Notes under the pieces: generated by a model
What the model was told of the DNA's origin: nothing
The model's input: only the letters and a program-made list of their open reading frames with translations
Database searches by the model: none
Shown here: in pieces, positions 60,140-64,000 of the stretch
Position numbering within the stretch: the first letter of the stretch is position 1
Layout of the letters: every line of letters starts with the position of its first letter
Position numbers and translations under genes: made by a program
Origin: Stomorhina lunata
Taxonomy: Eukaryota > Arthropoda > Insecta > Diptera > Rhiniidae
Reading direction: 5' to 3'
Length of the DNA: 64,000 nucleotides
Assembly: GCA_933228675.1 (NCBI GenBank)
Contig: OW121742.1
Span: 14,338,489 to 14,402,488 of the forward strand

Positions 60140-62125
60140 TAAAAGAATACGAAATTTTTCCAAAAATTTTATATAAATTAAAAAAATTTTGAAAATGTTT
60201 CTACAGAAAACAGGAAATTTTTGAAAAAATGTCTTTAAAAATTATGTGGAAAAATTCTCAAAAATTTTTATTTTAATAAAAAAATTTTTTAAAAATTTTA
60301 AATTTTTATAAGAAATTTCCTACAAAACTGTAAAATTTGTTTAAAATTGTATATCAATATAAAAAAATTAAAATTTTTCTATAAAACTATTAAGTTATTA
60401 ATTAAGACATTTTTGAAAAATTTCCTATAAAAATAAGAAATTTTTGAAAAATTAAAGAAATAAAAAAAATAGGAAATAAAATTTTAAAAATTTCCTAACA
60501 AAATAAGAAATTTTTGAAAAATTTCCTATAAAAATAAGAAATTTTTAAAAATTTCCCATAAAAATAAGAAATTTTTGAAAATTTTCCTATAAAAATAAGA
60601 AATTTTTAAAAAATTTCCTACAAAAATAAGAAATTTTTGAAAAATTTCCTACAAAAATATAAAAATTTCCCATAAAAAAAGGGAATTTTTGAATAATTTC
60701 CTATAAAAATATAATGTTTCCTATAAAAATAAGAAATTTTTGAAAAATTTCCTTTAAAAATAAGAAATTTTTAAAAATTTCCTATAAAAATAAAAAATTT
60801 TTGAAAAATTTCCTTTAAAAATTATAAATTTTTGAAAAATTTTCTATAAAAATAGAATTTTTTTTTTAAATTCTCTATAAAACTAGGAATTTTTTGAAAA
60901 ATTACTATAAAACTAAGAAATTTTTGAGAAATTTCCTATTAAAGTAGGAATTTTTTGAAAAATTTCCTACAAAACTAGGAAATTTTTGGAAATTTTCCTA
61001 CAAAACTAGGAAATTTTTGGAAAATTTCCTACAAAACTAGGAAATTTTTGAAAAAACTTCCTATAAAAAAAAAAATTTTGAAAAATTTCCTATAAAAATA
61101 GGAAATTTTTGAAAAATTTCCTATAAAAATAGGAAATTTTTGAAAAATTTCCTATAAAAATAGGAAATTTTTGAAAAATTTCCTATAAAAATAGAAAATT
61201 TTTGAAAAATTTCCTATAAAAATAGGAAATTTTTGAAAAATTTCCTATAAAAATAGGAAATTTTTGAAAAATTTCCTATAAAAATAGGAAATTTTTGAAA
61301 AATTTCCTATAAAAATAGGAAATTTTTGAAAAATTTCCTATAAAAATAGGAAATTTTTGAAAAATTTCCTATAAAAATAGGAAATTTTTGAAAAATTTCC
61401 TATAAAAATAGGAAATTTCTAAAAAATTTCCTATAAAAATAGGAAATTTTTGAAAAATTTCCTATAAAAATAGGAAATTTTTGAAAAATTTCCTATAAAA
61501 ATAGGAAATTTTTGAAAAATTTCCTATAAAAATAGGAAATTTTTGAAAAATTTCCTATAAAAATAGGAAATTTTTGAAAAATTTCCTATAAAAACAGGAA
61601 ATTTTTGAAAAATTTCCTATAAAAATAGGAAATTTTTGAAAAATTTCCTATAAAAATAGGAAATTTTTGAAAAATTTCCTATAAAAATAGGAAATTTTTG
61701 AAAAATTTCCTATAAAAATAGAAAATTTTTGAAAAATTTCCTATAAAAATAGAAAATTTTTGAAAAATTTCCTATAAAAATAGAAAATTTTTGAAAAATT
61801 TCCTATAAAAATAGAAAATTTTTGAAAAATTTCCTATAAAAATAGAAAATTTTTGAAAAATTTCCTATAAAAATAGAAAATTTTTGAAAAATTTCCTATA
61901 AAAATAGAAAATATTTTAAAAATTTCCTATAAAAATAGAAAATTGTTGAAACAGAAAATTTGTTTAAAAATTTTTTATAAAAGTATAAAAATTTTGAAAA
62001 AAAAAAAATAGAAAATTTTACATAAAAAAAAAAAATTTCTATAGAAAATTTAGAAATTTTTGAAAATTTTTCAATAAATAAATAAAAAGTTTTTCATAAA
62101 AATAAGAAATTTTTGAAAAATTTTG
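60140..62125 (-). repeat. 31-bp minisatellite, block A7, inverted
   Basis: The reverse complement of the A family: GAAATTTTTGAAAAATTTC plus CTATAAAAATAG. 61080-61910 is very regular, with two sub-types: TAGGAAATT units to about 61700, then TAGAAAATT units to about 61910. It is the only large A-family block in this orientation. The left part to 60400 is degenerate. Confidence 0.94.
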
Positions 62126-63469
62126 TAGTAATTTGTAGACAATCTTAAGCTAAAATATTCTTTACTAATAGAGTACAAATCCTCCTTTAACTTAATTGAT
62201 TTGATATTTGTAACCTTAAACTTTAACATATCGATTAGTTTGAATAACTTGAAAACAATAAAAACAAAATATATAGAATGAAATTTTAAGGAAAACAAAA
62301 ACCCCTCAAATAGATAAAACTTAAGCTAAATAACCTTGAAATTATGGAAAATAATGTTCTAAGAGAGAAAACGCTCTTAAAGATAAGGAAATCCTCTAGC
62401 CATTGAAAATAAATCCCAAAGGTAAAACAATACCTAAGAGGTCGACGATGATTGTTCTCTAGTTACCACCAAAACATTTGACTTTTAAGACTCCCTCTTT
62501 GATAGCTACTCCTTAGAGAAAGAAAAGCCTTTCCTTCTTATAAAAAAATCAAGAATTATCCCAACAATGTTTCACTTAAATGCTTTGAATAGATGGTAGT
62601 ACATTGTGTTATGTGAGCAGCAATTTGCTGGAAATTTATGTTAAAATTTTAGATTTTTTTCGATTTTCCTTTTCTTAGTATTGATAGGAAACGGAAATGG
62701 CAAGCTTTTAGAATATTTTTTTAGTTGAATATTTGATTCAATCATTTAAGCTTAAATTAACCGGAACAATGGGATTGGTTTAAAGGAAGTAGATTATCTT
62801 ATACAGAAAAAAGTACATAGTTTCGTATTTATGGGGTAAATAGATTAGGTTTATTAGAAAATTGGGTTAACTTTCAGTTTTAATTTAAAAATAATGTTTC
62901 GTTAATATTTTCTTTGAGCTTGATACAAAATGTATAAATATTGTATTGACTAAAAATATGAAAGATTTTTGCAGTTACTCCAATTTGGGAAGAAATCGCA
63001 AGGAAATATTGATATTGTTAGTTTTCAAAATCTTTTTTGTTTTGGAAATTTAAAACTCGTTTAGCGGCATCTCAGGTTTAGCTATTTTAAAATCTTTTTA
63101 TATTTTTTATGTAGCATAGTGTAAATATAGTTCACAAAATTCGATTTTTGGCGTTACACAGTTCAATTTCAGTGTAATTTTGGTTGCTGACCAGTGTAAT
63201 TACCTACAAATGATTAAAAAATTGCTCACACTTTCAACAAAATAATCCTGAGGCTAAAATAAAAATATTTTTACTTTATAAATAAAAATAATCTTCATGG
63301 CATTTAAGTTAATCCGTGCAACATTTAAAAATAACACTTTTATTTACTAGTGCTACAAATTAAATCCTTGATGTAAAAATAAAATACAAAATTGACTTTA
63401 GATTTGTTAATATATAGTTCGGACTTATCGCTTCTTTCGAAGTAAGTAATCGCCTTAATTAAATTTAAA
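62126..63469. other. Unique AT-rich DNA, no gene seen
   Basis: No gene recognised. The 75-codon minus-strand frame at 62071-62298 begins outside and ends inside the repeat, and is not supported. 62430-62530 is locally less AT-rich. Confidence 0.5.
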
Positions 63470-64000
63470 AAAAAAATTCTAAAGAAAAAATTGTATATCA
63501 AAAAATTTTCGATATAAAAAATATCATTGAAAAATTTCAGAAAAATTTTAAATATGAAATTCTATACATAGAAAAATTTTCATATTGAAAATTTTTCAAT
63601 ACAAAAAATTTCATATTGAAAATTTTTCAATACAAAAAATTTCATATTGAAAATTTGTCAATAGAAAAAATTTCATATTGAAAATTTTTCTATAGAAAAA
63701 ATTTCATATTGAAAAATTTTCTATAGAAAAAATTTCATATTGAAAATTTTTCTATAGAAAAAATTTCATAATGAAAATTTTTCTATAGAAAAAATTTCAT
63801 ATTGAAAATTTTTCTATAGAAAAAATTTCATATTGAAAATTTTTCTATAGAAAAAATTTCATATTGAAAATTTTTCTATAGAAAAAATTTCATATTGACA
63901 ATTTTTCTATAGAAAAAATTTCATATTGACAATTTTTCTATAGAAAAAATTTCAATTTTGTCTTGAAATTTTTTCTATAGAAAAAAATATGTCTTGAAAT
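63470..64000 (+). repeat. CTATAG minisatellite, block E2 (linker CATATTG), runs off the window
   Basis: Units of 31 bp: AAAATTTTTCTATAGAAAAA plus ATTTCATATTG. It starts degenerate and becomes regular from 63660. In the last 60 bases the linker changes to CTTGAAAT. The array is cut by the window end. Confidence 0.92.

Noticed and set aside
49680..63260. Shared 'gaccagtgtaatta' near 49706 and 63191, both close to CTATAG blocks
   Set aside because: The match is only about 15-30 bp with poor flanks; too weak to call a repeat by eye.
1..64000. tRNA, rRNA or other structured RNA genes
   Set aside because: I found no cloverleaf, A/B box pair or rRNA-like segment; the sequence is too AT-rich and repetitive.

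Overview
This is AT-rich, repeat-dominated DNA from an insect, most likely a calyptrate fly such as a blowfly. Three things support this: a complete Ty3/gypsy LTR retrotransposon with an arthropod-type TATA + TCAGTC promoter and a lysine-tRNA primer site (a combination I associate with the Osvaldo/Ulysses lineage of flies), dispersed repeats of the 'gcccgactatatgataccc' and 'gaccatagctcccgtata' type, and long low-complexity arrays. No bacterial-style genes are present. The only convincing coding sequences belong to the retrotransposon. The window could be intergenic, heterochromatic, or inside a very large intron.

Layout. 1.1-3.1 kb: 31-bp minisatellite. 3.37-11.27 kb: LTR retrotransposon, genes on the minus strand, nearly identical LTRs (912/913 bp), GGGT target duplication. 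It carries gag, a split protease, RT-RNase H-integrase, a Ser/Thr/Pro-rich third ORF, PBS and PPT. 12.5-14.8 and 16.1-17.05 kb: more 31-bp minisatellite, with a foldback/MITE cluster between them. 18.5-20.65 and 22.07-24.7 kb: two related minisatellites built on a CTATAG palindrome. 26.74-29.73 kb: (GACATAGACTAA)n with a 1.85-kb (GACTAA)n core. 31.08-36.68 kb: the same 12-mer in the opposite orientation, so the two arrays form a giant inverted repeat around a 1.35-kb spacer. 38.0-42.4 kb: three CTATAG minisatellite blocks. 43.1-45.45 kb: 31-bp minisatellite, part of which was copied to 46.86 kb. 47.9-49.6 and 51.3-53.8 kb: CTATAG minisatellite with a TCG linker. 55.3-57.5 kb: 31-bp minisatellite. 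60.1-62.1 kb: the same 31-bp family, inverted. 63.5 kb to the end: another CTATAG block. About half the window is tandem repeat.

The retrotransposon has a coherent expression design. Transcription is predicted from the right-hand (5') LTR at about 10914. Three hairpins with a constant loop and covarying stems lie in R. A lysine-tRNA PBS follows, then a ~1.07-kb A-rich leader, then gag. A GGGAAAT slippery site with a 6-nt spacer and a 10-bp stem should shift ribosomes into pol. A T8 homopolymer then breaks the protease frame. The third ORF has no ATG near its start and follows a splice-acceptor-like sequence.

The most unusual host-side pattern is the set of minisatellite blocks: eight contain the palindrome TTTTCTATAGAAAA joined to a short linker that is constant within a block and different between blocks, and seven belong to a related 31-bp palindromic family. 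I know of no description of this modular 'constant palindrome + block-specific linker' organisation.
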